Positions 24,683 through 32,998 of a stretch of DNA of 64,000 nt are shown here, piece after piece. Source of the DNA: Oscillibacter faecalis_A (GTDB lineage: Bacteria; Bacillota; Clostridia; Oscillospirales; Oscillospiraceae); NCBI RefSeq assembly GCF_029218125.1, contig NZ_JARFXX010000002.1, positions 186,001 to 250,000 of the forward strand, written 5' to 3'. The notes below the pieces were generated by a model. That model was given only the letters and a program-made list of their open reading frames with translations. It was not told the DNA's origin and made no database searches. Position 1 is the stretch's first letter. Every line of letters begins with the position of its first letter. The position numbers were made by a program, and so were the translations under genes.

Positions 24683-25764
24683 AGAGAAGCCTCCTTTGAA
24701 ATGGGCAGACGGAAGATAAATTCCGCGCCGCGCTCATGATTGCAGGCGGTCAGGGTGCCGCCATGGGCCTTGACCACGGCGCTGCACACGGACAGGCCCA
24801 GTCCCATGTTCCGCTTTCCGTCTCCGATGGGCGAGAGGGTGTGGCGGATGGAATAGTCAAAGAGATGGGGCAGCAGCGCCGGGGCGATGCCCTGTCCGTT
24901 ATCCCGGACAGAGAAGGCGGCGAAATCCCCGTCCTTCTGCACGCTGAGGTGGATGGCGGTGGTGGTGACACCGTGGTTTACGGCGTTTTCAATGAGGTTG
25001 GAGAGCACCTGCTCAATGAGGATGGGGTCCATGGGGACCATGAGCAGTTCCTCCGGCACATCCACGGAGAATTTGATCTGAGGAAGGCGCTTGCGGGCCT
25101 TCTGCGCCGCCTCGGCCAGCACCTCCTCAGCAGGCTCCGGCTGCTTGGAAAGCTCCGGCGCCTGATCGGAGCCGATACGGGTGATGGAGAGCAGATTTTC
25201 CACCACCCTGATGAGCCACTGGGCCTCGTGCTTCACATCCTCCAGCAGTGTGCGGCGGTCCTCCGGCGAAAGCTCGGGGTTATCCAGTACGGCGGAGGTG
25301 GAGCCGATGATGGAGGTCAGGGGGGTGCGGATATCGTGGGACACGGAGCGGAGCAGGTCAGCCCGCATTTTGATCTTTTCGTTTTCCATCCGCAGCCGGT
25401 CCAACTGGCGGGTCTTGGTGGTGAGGGTGGAGGTGATGACGGAGACCCCCAAAAATGTCAGGAACGAGAGGGGGTAGCCGGTGATGGTGAGATTGAAGGC
25501 CCAATAGGGGTATGTAAAGAAAAAGTTCACCGCCACAACACCCAATAGGGCGGAAAGAAGGCCCCAGACATAGCCGGTGGTGAGGAGGGAGGTCAGCAGC
25601 ACCGCCAGTACGAAAACCGGCATGGCAAAGCCGGCGCTGGGGTCCAGCCGCTGAAGCAGGATGCATACGCCAACGGCAATCGCCAGAATGAACAGTGTGG
25701 TTTTCAGGTCTTTCAGGGAAAAGGGGAACAGCGAGGAAAGCGGGGGATGGCGGGAATCGGACAT
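24679..25764 (-). CDS. Short KdpD-like sensor histidine kinase
   Basis: A 361-residue kinase. Residues 20-115 are a DUF4118 four-helix membrane module (TTGYVWGLLSALLGVVAVNFFFTYPYW), followed by a coiled-coil, HisKA with SVSHDIRTPL, and HATPase (NLIENAVNHG, DNGQGIA, GLGLSV). It lacks the N-terminal KdpD and Usp domains (about 500 residues) of classical KdpD. It probably senses potassium or an osmotic signal by family, but target genes are not here. Confidence 0.88.
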   Translation of the reverse strand: MSDSRHPPLSSLFPFSLKDLKTTLFILAIAVGVCILLQRLDPSAGFAMPVFVLAVLLTSLLTTGYVWGLLSALLGVVAVNFFFTYPYWAFNLTITGYPLSFLTFLGVSVITSTLTTKTRQLDRLRMENEKIKMRADLLRSVSHDIRTPLTSIIGSTSAVLDNPELSPEDRRTLLEDVKHEAQWLIRVVENLLSITRIGSDQAPELSKQPEPAEEVLAEAAQKARKRLPQIKFSVDVPEELLMVPMDPILIEQVLSNLIENAVNHGVTTTAIHLSVQKDGDFAAFSVRDNGQGIAPALLPHLFDYSIRHTLSPIGDGKRNMGLGLSVCSAVVKAHGGTLTACNHERGAEFIFRLPISKEASL

Positions 25765-25868
25765 AAAATGCCTCCATAGAATTGAAATACGGCGTACCGG
25801 CGCGGGTGCGGCTGTGCGGCGTCCGCTGTAGGAGGCAGGGCCGCGCCCGTCGATTTTGGTACATATTC

Positions 25869-25898
25869 AGTATAGCAGACGGTGCGTTAATATGTCGC
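25869..25898 (-). promoter_or_regulatory. Promoter of the KdpDE-like operon
   Basis: Minus strand: GCGACA (plus 25893-25898), 18-bp spacer, TATACT (plus 25869-25874) with a TGC extension. Confidence 0.55.
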
Positions 25899-25961
25899 TA
25901 AAATTGGCGGGAACAGATCGGTAAGGAGTGATGGGGAAAATTTTTTGAAAAAATTTTTCGC

Positions 25962-25985
25962 TTGTTGCACAGAAACGTGCATCAA
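25962..25985. repeat. Palindrome copy 1, before terminase small subunit
   Basis: Left arm TTGTTGCAC, loop AGAAAC, right arm GTGCATCAA (one change from the perfect arm). It is preceded by an A-tract/T-tract (GAAAAAATTTTTC). Nearly identical copies occur at 27751 and 58844. The 260-bp gap 25765-26024 holds only this element and the kdpD-side promoter. Confidence 0.85.
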
Positions 25986-26024
25986 ACCGTAAATGGAAAG
26001 GGTGGGGTAAACGGGAGGTGCGAT

Positions 26025-26483
26025 ATGAAAGAAAGACAGGAGGACGGACGGTTCTGCCGGGCCTATCTCCGGACCATGGACCCGGAGCGTGCGGCGGCGG
26101 AGATCAACCGCAGGGACGGTTACACCATGCTGGGCCGAAAAACCACCCAGCAGCACTTGGAGCAGATGCGAAGCGCCGCCGCGGCGACAGTGAAGCGGGA
26201 GGACATTTTGCGGCAGCTTGCAAAGCTGGCCTTCGGCGGCGCGGAGGACGCGGTGCGTCTGGCGCTGGAGCGGGGAGAGACCGCACCGGAGGGGCTGGAG
26301 CTTTCGGCGGTATCTGAGCTAAGAGTAACAGAAAAGGGGGTCGAGGTCAAGCTGGTGGACCGGGTGCGGGCGCTGGAGACCCTGTGGCGCTTGCTGGGAG
26401 AAAGCGGCGGGGCGCAGCAGGATGAGCTGTATCGGGCCCTGACGGAGCTGGGCGGCGGAACGGAGGACTGGAATGGCGAATGA
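26025..26483 (+). CDS. Phage terminase small subunit
   Basis: A 152-residue Terminase_2-like protein (N-terminal FCRAYLRTMDPERAAAEINRRDGY, the HTH-like DNA-binding portion; C-terminal helices for oligomerisation). It recognises DNA for headful or site-specific packaging. GGGAGG precedes ATG 26025. It overlaps the large subunit by 11 bp and lies 40 bp after palindrome copy 1. Confidence 0.85.
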   Translation: MKERQEDGRFCRAYLRTMDPERAAAEINRRDGYTMLGRKTTQQHLEQMRSAAAATVKREDILRQLAKLAFGGAEDAVRLALERGETAPEGLELSAVSELRVTEKGVEVKLVDRVRALETLWRLLGESGGAQQDELYRALTELGGGTEDWNGE

Positions 26484-27720
26484 GCGGTTCCGATTTTCCA
26501 AAAAGCAGCGGCAGGTATTGACATGGTGGCGGCAGAATCGCTGGCAGGCCATTATCTGCGATGGGGCGGTCCGCAGCGGAAAGACGTTCTGCATGGGGCT
26601 GTCATTTTTCCTGTGGGCGCAGAGCTGCTTTCACGGGCGGCAGTTGGCCCTGTGCGGCAAAACGGCGGGAGCCCTGCGGCGGAATCTGCTGACGGAGCTG
26701 GTGCCGCAGCTGCGGCGTATCGGCATGGAGGTAACGGAAAACCGCAGCGCCGGGACGCTGACCGTGACCTTTGGCGGGCATACGAACCGCTATCTCATTT
26801 TCGGCGGCCGGGACGAGTCCAGCGCGGCGCTGATTCAGGGTATCACGCTGGCGGGCGTTCTGCTGGACGAGGCGGCGCTGATGCCCCGCTCCTTTGTGGA
26901 GCAGGCTGTCGCCCGGTGCAGTGTGCGGGGAAGCAGGCTGTGGTTCAACTGCAACCCGGAGGGACCGGAGCACTGGTTTTATAAAGAGTGGATTCAAAGG
27001 GCGGAGGCCCGGGGAGCGCTGCGACTGCACTTTACCATGGAGGATAATCCCGGACTGGCACCGGAGATTCGACAGCGGTACGAGCGGCTGTATACCGGGA
27101 CATTTTACCGGCGGTTCGTGCTGGGGCAATGGGCTGCGGCGGAGGGGCTGGTGTATGATTTTTTCGATTCGGAGCGGGATGCCCGGCCGGCGCCGGAGGG
27201 GCCGTTTGAGCGCTGGCGGGTGTCTGTCGACTACGGCACGGCCAATCCGACCTCTATGGGGCTGTGGGGCGAGAAGGTGGGCGTATGGTACCGGGTAGAG
27301 GAATATTACTACGATTCCCGCCGGGAGGGCCGACAGCAGACAGATGCGGAATACGCCGATGCACTGGAGCGTCTGGCGGCGGGTCGGAGCATCGAGCGGG
27401 TCATCGTGGACCCGTCAGCGGCCAGCTTTCTTGAGGCACTGCGGCGCCGGGGATACCGGGTGGTGAAGGCCAATAATGATGTGGCGGACGGAATCCGGGT
27501 AACGGCGGACCTGCTGCGGCAGGGTAAGATTGTAATTTGCGAGGGCTGCCGGGACTGCCTGCGGGAGCTGGCGCAATATTGTTGGGACGAAAAGGCGGGA
27601 AAGGACGCGCCCCGCAAGGAACATGATCATGCGATGGACGAGATGCGGTATTTTGCCATGGATCTGACGGGAAAGCGAAGCGGAGGGTTTGCGGTGGCCG
27701 CCGTGGAGCGGCGGGCGTGA
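26473..27720 (+). CDS. Phage terminase large subunit (PBSX family)
   Basis: A 415-residue motor-nuclease. Residues 31-38 GAVRSGKT form the Walker A variant, GVLLDEAALM is Walker B, and the C-terminal RNase H-like nuclease has SVDYGTANPTS, VIVDPSAASF and DHAMDEMRY with acidic residues. The catalytic residues of both domains appear intact, so DNA packaging should be possible. Its stop is 30 bp before palindrome copy 2. Confidence 0.95.
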   Translation: MANERFRFSKKQRQVLTWWRQNRWQAIICDGAVRSGKTFCMGLSFFLWAQSCFHGRQLALCGKTAGALRRNLLTELVPQLRRIGMEVTENRSAGTLTVTFGGHTNRYLIFGGRDESSAALIQGITLAGVLLDEAALMPRSFVEQAVARCSVRGSRLWFNCNPEGPEHWFYKEWIQRAEARGALRLHFTMEDNPGLAPEIRQRYERLYTGTFYRRFVLGQWAAAEGLVYDFFDSERDARPAPEGPFERWRVSVDYGTANPTSMGLWGEKVGVWYRVEEYYYDSRREGRQQTDAEYADALERLAAGRSIERVIVDPSAASFLEALRRRGYRVVKANNDVADGIRVTADLLRQGKIVICEGCRDCLRELAQYCWDEKAGKDAPRKEHDHAMDEMRYFAMDLTGKRSGGFAVAAVERRA

Positions 27721-27750
27721 GCGCGGAGTGAAAAAATAAAAAATTTTTCA

Positions 27751-27776
27751 TTTGTTGCACAGAAACGTGCAACAAA
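27751..27776. repeat. Palindrome copy 2, between terminase and portal genes
   Basis: Perfect 10-bp arms TTTGTTGCAC and GTGCAACAAA around AGAAAC. It is preceded by an A-tract/T-tract like that of copy 1. Confidence 0.9.
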
Positions 27777-27833
27777 GGCCGGATGTGCGCGGGGGGATGG
27801 GAGAAGGGTCTCCACAAGGGAGGAGTGGTTCGT

Positions 27834-28982
27834 TTGAAATTCTGGAAGCGGGGAGATACAGGGCTTGCCGCGCAGGCGGTACAGCTGCGGAGCCGGGAGG
27901 CGCATCCCTTCGCGCAGCTGCGGAACTTTACGCCCCAGCGCAGCGGCGAGCTGCGGCTGTATCAGGCGGTGCGGGAGGCAGTGCCGGTGGTGGACGCGGC
28001 GGTTTGCAAGCTCATCCGACTCAGCGGCGGGGTGAAGGTGCTCTGTGACGATTTGGAGACGCAGACAGCGCTGCGGACATTTTTGGAGCGGGTGAACGCG
28101 GGCCGCGGCCAGCACGGCATTGAGGCGTTCCTCAGTCAATATCTGGATTCCCTGCTGGTATATGGCGGAGCGGTGGGCGAGATGGTGCCCGCCGCCGGGA
28201 ACCGGACGCTGGCGGCGCTGCTGTGCGGCCGGTTAGAGCAGGTGGAGCTGCGGGAGGGGGAAAGCCCGCTGGACTTTCGTATCTGTGGGCCGGACGAGCA
28301 CGGGAGCATGGCGGAGCTGCCCTATCAGGAGCTGCTGCTGTTCACGCCACTGCACCCGGAGGCGGCGCATCCCTACGGCGTATCCATGCTGCGGGGGATT
28401 CCGTTTATGGCGGATATTTTAATGAAAATTTACCACACCATCGGCGTGAACTGGGAGCGGTGCGGCAACGTGCGCTTTGCCGTGACCTGCCGGGACAGTG
28501 AGGGCAGTGCCGCTCAGCGGGGACAGGTGCTGGCACAGGAATGGAGCCGCGCCATGCAGGAGACCCGCAGCGGCGATGTGCGGGACCTTGTGGCCGTGGG
28601 GGATGTGGATATCCGGGTCATCGGCGCGGACGCGCCGGTGCTGGACAGCCAGGTGCCGGTGAGGCAGGTCATGGAGCAGATCGTGGCCAAGACGGGCATC
28701 CCGCCCTTTATGTTGGGGCTGAACTGGAACTCCACGGAGCGGATGAGCGCTCAGCAGGCGGATATGCTGACCACGGAAATCACCGCCCTCCGCCGGACAC
28801 TGACGCCGGTGGTGGAAAAAATCTGCCGGATGTGGCTGCGGATGCAGGGCAGCACGGAGACGGTCACGGTGGATTGGGAGGACATCAATTTGCAGGATGA
28901 GGTGGAGGAAGCCAAGGCGGAGCTGTACCGGGAGCAGGCACGGAAGCTGCGGAACGAGAACGATTTGGCGGAGAAGAAATAA
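27834..28982 (+). CDS. Phage portal protein
   Basis: A 382-residue portal protein forming the dodecameric DNA channel at the head vertex. The core segments VVDAAVCKLIRLSGG, VYGGAVGEMVP, PYGVSMLRGIPF and IPPFMLGLNWNSTERMS match PBSX/SPP1-type portals. The start is TTG 27834, eight bases after GGGAGGAG; upstream ATG starts lack this. The final 24 codons (from 28911) are repeated twice more downstream. Confidence 0.88.
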   Translation: MKFWKRGDTGLAAQAVQLRSREAHPFAQLRNFTPQRSGELRLYQAVREAVPVVDAAVCKLIRLSGGVKVLCDDLETQTALRTFLERVNAGRGQHGIEAFLSQYLDSLLVYGGAVGEMVPAAGNRTLAALLCGRLEQVELREGESPLDFRICGPDEHGSMAELPYQELLLFTPLHPEAAHPYGVSMLRGIPFMADILMKIYHTIGVNWERCGNVRFAVTCRDSEGSAAQRGQVLAQEWSRAMQETRSGDVRDLVAVGDVDIRVIGADAPVLDSQVPVRQVMEQIVAKTGIPPFMLGLNWNSTERMSAQQADMLTTEITALRRTLTPVVEKICRMWLRMQGSTETVTVDWEDINLQDEVEEAKAELYREQARKLRNENDLAEKK

Positions 28983-29480
28983 GCAGGGGCCTTGGCTTCC
29001 GCGAACGAAGGTGAGCCGCGGCGGAAGCCGCGACAAGCGTTTTGCGGGGCAAAGCCTTGAAATCGACGGGCTTTGCCCGACGATTTGAGTGGAATAAGGG
29101 GCCCCCGCAAAAGCGGCGCTTTTGTGGGGGGTGCCAAGGCGGAGCTGTACCGGGAGCAGGCGCGGAGATTGAGAATCGAGAATGATGCGGCGGAAGAGAC
29201 TAAGTGACGTGCCGTGGCTTCTGCGAGCGTAAGCGAGCCGCGGCGTTGCCGCGCCAAGGGTTTTGCGGAGCAAAACCTTGAAATCGGCGGACCTTGTCTG
29301 ACGATTTGAGTGGAATAAGGGGTCCCCGCAAAAGCGGAGCTTTTGTGGGGCGGCCAAGGCGGAACTGTACCGGGAGCAGGCACGGAAGCTGCGGAACGAA
29401 AACGATTTGGCGGAGAAGAAATAAGCAGGGGCCTTGGCTTGGGCGAACGGAAGTGAGCCGCGGCGGAAGCCGCGACAAGG
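28911..29480 (+). repeat. Three tandem copies of the portal 3' end with structured spacers
   Basis: Unit A (28911-29132) holds the last 24 portal codons, the stop and a spacer. Unit B (29133-29352) repeats this with a diverged tail (KAELYREQARRLRIEN, ending in its own TGA). Unit C (29353 to about 29480) is nearly identical to A over about 127 bp. Spacers contain three hairpins: 29017-29032, 29060-29086 and 29102-29130 in A, with equivalents in B at 29281-29307 and 29324-29350. A and B share the portal reading frame. The 520-bp stretch 28983-29502 holds no other gene. Confidence 0.9.
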
Positions 29481-29502
29481 AAAATGACAGGGAGGAAACG
29501 GG

Positions 29503-30345
29503 ATGCTGACACAGGAGGAATTACAGGCCATCAACCGCTATGCCAAGGCGGAGCTGACGGAGGATCAGGTATACACCTTCAGCGTGCGGCTGTGCGACAA
29601 CGAGGTGGACCGGGATATGGAACGCTTTGCCACGGAGGACCTGGAGCGGCTGGGTGAGCTGTTTTTAGGCAAGAGCGGCATTTTTGACCACCAGTGGTCC
29701 GCCAAGGGGCAGACCGCCCGCATTTACCGCACGGAGGTGGTGCGGGAGCCGGGCGTTGTAACGGCGGCGGGGGATGAATACCGCTGGCTGAAGGCGTGGG
29801 CCTATCTCATGCGGACGGAGAAAAATCAGGACCTCATCACGGAGATCGAGGGCGGCATCAAAAAAGAGGTCAGCGTGGGGTGCAGCATGGGCCGGAGCGT
29901 GTGCTCCGTATGCGGGGCAGAAAACGGCGCCTGCAGCCATGTGAAGGGGCAGGTATACGGCGATAAGCTGTGCTTTACGGAGCTGCGGGAGCCGCTGGAC
30001 GCCTATGAGTGGTCATTTGTGGCAGTGCCGGCCCAGCCCCGGGCGGGAGTTGTGAAGCGCTTTGGCCGGGAGGAGCCGGAGCTGCGGCTGCTGCAAAAGC
30101 AGGCGCAGGCAGGGCAGCGGTATCTCAGCGCGCTGCGCCGGGAGGTGGTGCGCCTTGCCATGCTGGCGGACAGCGCGTTGGACGGGCGTGTTTTCGCAAA
30201 GGCCGTGGGGCGGCTGGAGGAGGACGAGCTGCTGGAGCTCAAGGGCGCCTACGAGGCGCAGGTGGCAAAAAGGTTCCCGGTGCCGGTCCAGCTCCGGCAG
30301 CGGCAGGCGGAGCTGCCGGAGGACGCGGCTGTATTTCAGGTCTGA
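29503..30345 (+). CDS. Prohead protease-like protein, possibly with scaffold tail
   Basis: A 280-residue protein. The N-terminal 190 residues resemble HK97-type prohead serine proteases: H63 in GIFDHQWS and S124 in KKEVSVGC are candidate catalytic residues. An unusual cysteine cluster follows (C127, C134, C137, C144, H146), suggesting a zinc ribbon. The C-terminal 90 residues are helical and could serve as scaffold. The position between portal and capsid fits. GGGAGG precedes ATG 29503. Confidence 0.65.
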   Translation: MLTQEELQAINRYAKAELTEDQVYTFSVRLCDNEVDRDMERFATEDLERLGELFLGKSGIFDHQWSAKGQTARIYRTEVVREPGVVTAAGDEYRWLKAWAYLMRTEKNQDLITEIEGGIKKEVSVGCSMGRSVCSVCGAENGACSHVKGQVYGDKLCFTELREPLDAYEWSFVAVPAQPRAGVVKRFGREEPELRLLQKQAQAGQRYLSALRREVVRLAMLADSALDGRVFAKAVGRLEEDELLELKGAYEAQVAKRFPVPVQLRQRQAELPEDAAVFQV

Positions 30346-30393
30346 TCTCCCGGTAGACGGGAATTGGAACGATAAATCAAGGGAGGAAGAAGA

Positions 30394-30741
30394 ATGAACG
30401 TTTCTTATGAGGGCATCGGCCAGTGGGCCGCGACCTTCGCCTGCAGCGGCGTGAGCGAGGGGCAGGCGGTAAAGGTCAGCGGAAACGGCACGGTGGCGGC
30501 GTGTGCGGAGAACGGCGGGTTCGACGGCGTGGTGCTGTCGGTAGCCAGAGACGGCAAAGCCTGCTCCGTGGCCATGGGCGGCATGGTGACGGTGAGCTAC
30601 AGCGGCACGGCCCCCACGGCGGGTTGGAACACGCTGGCGGCGGACGGTAAGGGCGGCGTGACCGTGGTATCCGAGGGCGGCAGGAGCTATCTTGCTGTGG
30701 AGGCGGACACCGCAGCCAAGACCGTGACCATCGTACTGTAA
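30394..30741 (+). CDS. Head decoration-like protein
   Basis: A 115-residue, Gly/Ala/Val-rich, beta-strand-type protein directly upstream of the capsid gene, the usual place for a capsid cement or decoration protein (lambda gpD or P22-tailspike-like). No firm motif. GGGAGG precedes ATG 30394. Confidence 0.55.
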   Translation: MNVSYEGIGQWAATFACSGVSEGQAVKVSGNGTVAACAENGGFDGVVLSVARDGKACSVAMGGMVTVSYSGTAPTAGWNTLAADGKGGVTVVSEGGRSYLAVEADTAAKTVTIVL

Positions 30742-30755
30742 GGAGGGGAAGACAG

Positions 30756-31787
30756 ATGGCATATCATTACGAAAATCTGAAGCTGGAAAAGGGAATGTAC
30801 GGTCAGGGCGGCCGCAGCTTTGCCCAGACGCTGGAGGCTCTTGATCCCAGCGAGAGCTATAAGGGCACCGCGCTGGAGGGACTGGACGCCTTCCAGCGTC
30901 AGCTCAAGCGCTTTGACATCAAGGTCAAGGGCGCGGGCAGCGACCGGGTGGAGAAATTCTTCTGGTCCACGGAATCCGCCGTGCTGTTCCCGGAGTTCGT
31001 GAGCCGCGTGGTGCGCCAGGGCATGGAGGAGGAGAGCATCCTGCCGGACATTACCGCCACTGTCACGAATTTTGACGGACTGGATTACCGCTCCATCGCC
31101 TCTGTTCCCACGGAGGAGGAGAAAAAGCTCAAGCGTGTGGAGGAGGGGGCGCAGATTCCCCAGACCACCATCCGCACGCAGGAGAATCTGGTGCGCCTGC
31201 ACAAGCGGGGCCGGATGCTGGTGGCCCCCTACGAGGCCATTCGCTTTCAGCGGCTGGACCTGTTCGCCGTGACGCTGCGGCAGATCGGCGCGTACATCGG
31301 CCGAATGCATCTTGAGGACGCTGTGAACGTGCTGGTGAACGGCGATGGCAATAACAACGCCGCCAAGGTGTACAACGTGGCGGAGAGCCCCATCGGCGGC
31401 ACGGACGGTACGCTGAGCTATGGCGCACTGCTGGATTTCTGGGCGCAGTTCGATCCCTACACTATGAACACCATGCTGGTGAGCCGGGACATGATGCTGG
31501 CCATGCTGAAGCTCAGCGAGTTCCAGAATCCCAACACGGGCCTTAACTTTCAGGCTACCGGCAAGCTGACAACGCCGCTGGGCGCCAAGCTGCTGCGCTC
31601 TGCCGCCGTACCCAGCGGGACCATCATCGGTCTTGATAAAAATTACGCGCTGGAGCAGATCTGCGGCAGTGAGGTAGTCGTGGAGTATGACAAGCTCATT
31701 GACCGTCAACTGGAGCGGGCGGCGATTACGTCCATTTCCGGCTTTGCCAAGCTGTTTACGGACGCGGCGAAGGTACTGAAGGTCTGA
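30756..31787 (+). CDS. Major capsid protein
   Basis: A 343-residue protein with the layout of an HK97-fold capsid: N-terminal arm, E-loop region (ASVPTEEEKKLKRVEEGAQIPQ), spine helix (LEDAVNVLVNGDG), and A-domain segments (VSRDMMLAMLKLSEF, GAKLLRSAAVPSG). Spacing to the decoration gene is 14 bp with AGGAGGGG. Strong codon adaptation (many CGC and CTG) hints at high expression. Confidence 0.85.
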   Translation: MAYHYENLKLEKGMYGQGGRSFAQTLEALDPSESYKGTALEGLDAFQRQLKRFDIKVKGAGSDRVEKFFWSTESAVLFPEFVSRVVRQGMEEESILPDITATVTNFDGLDYRSIASVPTEEEKKLKRVEEGAQIPQTTIRTQENLVRLHKRGRMLVAPYEAIRFQRLDLFAVTLRQIGAYIGRMHLEDAVNVLVNGDGNNNAAKVYNVAESPIGGTDGTLSYGALLDFWAQFDPYTMNTMLVSRDMMLAMLKLSEFQNPNTGLNFQATGKLTTPLGAKLLRSAAVPSGTIIGLDKNYALEQICGSEVVVEYDKLIDRQLERAAITSISGFAKLFTDAAKVLKV

Positions 31788-31839
31788 GATGAGCCGCCGC
31801 GCCGGTATCCCCGGCGCGGCGGGAGAGAGGAGAGATGAG

Positions 31840-32196
31840 ATGGAGCTGACAACGGCGGCACTGGCGGCGAAACTGTGCGGCGTGGAGGCAGATGACGAAC
31901 TGCTGAGCGTTTTGTGCGCGGCGGCGGAGCAGGCGTGGAAAAACCGGCTGCAAAGCGGTGTGACCCCGGCGGACTGCGGCAGCGCCCTGCCCTGCGCGGC
32001 AGCGTTTACCGCAGCGGCGGACTACCTTGGCAAGCGGAGCCGCGTGGAGAGCATGACGGTGGGCGAAGTGACGGTGCGGGGGCTGTCCGCCGCCTCCGCA
32101 AAGGAGCTGGCGGAGGCGCTGGAGCAGTCCGCGGAGCGGCTTATGGAGCCCTACGCCGTATCCGGGCGGTTTTGCTTTCAGGGGGTGCGGGGATGA
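31840..32196 (+). CDS. Head-tail connector (gp6-like)
   Basis: A 118-residue helical protein (AALAAKLCGVEADDELLSVLC... AAAFTAAADYLGKRSRVE) with the pattern of head-completion adaptors (XkdH/YqbG region). ATG 31840 has AGAGGAG upstream; a longer in-frame start at 31789 overlaps that site. The stop overlaps the next gene by 4 bp. Confidence 0.6.
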   Translation: MELTTAALAAKLCGVEADDELLSVLCAAAEQAWKNRLQSGVTPADCGSALPCAAAFTAAADYLGKRSRVESMTVGEVTVRGLSAASAKELAEALEQSAERLMEPYAVSGRFCFQGVRG

Positions 32197-32510
32197 GCGG
32201 GCTTTCGGAGGTACTCAAGCAGCTTGGCGACAAGATGGTGCTGAAAAACCGGGAGGGCCAGCGGCCCATCCGGGCGTTCATCCAGCCGGTGCCGACCCGG
32301 GAGGAGGTTATTCCCGGGGAGAAAACGGCCATCGGTTGGGTGGACCACTGCCTGTGGAGCTACACCGGAATGGAGGAGGTCCAGCCGGGGGACATTCTGG
32401 TGTGGCTGAAAACGCCGTACCGGGTGCGGACCAGCCGGGCGTATTACGTGGGCGGTAAGCTGCACCATTGGTGGGCCTCTTTGGAGGAAGCGCGGGAGGC
32501 GGCGGAATGA
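32193..32510 (+). CDS. Head-tail joining or minor capsid protein
   Basis: A 105-residue protein with a beta-rich core (RPIRAFIQPVPTREEVIPGEKTAIGW, GDILVWLKTPYRVRTSRAYYVGGK) in the XkdI/YqbH position. ATGA overlaps on both sides tie it to its neighbours. Family assignment is by position and composition. Confidence 0.55.
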   Translation: MSGLSEVLKQLGDKMVLKNREGQRPIRAFIQPVPTREEVIPGEKTAIGWVDHCLWSYTGMEEVQPGDILVWLKTPYRVRTSRAYYVGGKLHHWWASLEEAREAAE

Positions 32511-32998
32511 ACGAGCTGGGTCAGATTCGCACGGCAGTGCTGACAGCGCTGAAGGACGCGGGCATTGAGGCGCTGGAGCAGTTCCCAGAGGAAAAAATCA
32601 AGGCGTACACCGGCGCTGCGGCGACGGTAGGCGTAGGCGCGGCCAGTGGGAAGTCGGCGGGCTTTGGCGATTACCTGGGCGAGGTGACGGACGCGGAGAC
32701 TCAGACGGTGCGGGAGCGCTACGGCAAGGAGCTGACGGGGCAGATCACCGTGGAGCTGCGGGCGGAGCGGGCCGCAGACTGCGAGGCGGGCTGTGAGCGG
32801 GCCACCGAGGTGCTTTTGAGCGGGCTGCCGGAGGGCATTCGCGCCGGGGAGCTGACTTGGGAGGCTATCTCATGGGAAAAGACCACGCGGATGTTTTTGC
32901 GGCGGGGTACGCTTGTGTGCCGGGCGCTGTTTTTGGCGGAGAGCGAGGCGGAGGCCGGGACCTTTCTGGATTTCCGGCTGAAAGGAGTTATGAAATGA
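32507..32998 (+). CDS. Neck/tail-terminator-like protein
   Basis: A 163-residue protein at the XkdJ-like position directly before the sheath gene. An alpha/beta pattern (YGKELTGQITVELRAERAADCEAGCERATEVLLSGLPEG) is compatible with a tail terminator. The stop overlaps the sheath ATG. Confidence 0.5.
   Translation: MNELGQIRTAVLTALKDAGIEALEQFPEEKIKAYTGAAATVGVGAASGKSAGFGDYLGEVTDAETQTVRERYGKELTGQITVELRAERAADCEAGCERATEVLLSGLPEGIRAGELTWEAISWEKTTRMFLRRGTLVCRALFLAESEAEAGTFLDFRLKGVMK

Noticed and set aside
28911..29480. Diversity-generating retroelement
   Set aside because: No reverse transcriptase gene is in the window, and differences among units are not biased to adenines.
28419..29534. Long minus-strand open frames across the portal end and repeats
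   Set aside because: They arise from GC-rich DNA and the tandem repeats, have no ribosome-binding site, and run antisense to a clear portal gene.
31914..32192. N-terminal extension of the 105-residue neck protein upstream of 32193
   Set aside because: It overlaps the preceding gene out of frame; the ATGA junction at 32193 is the natural start.
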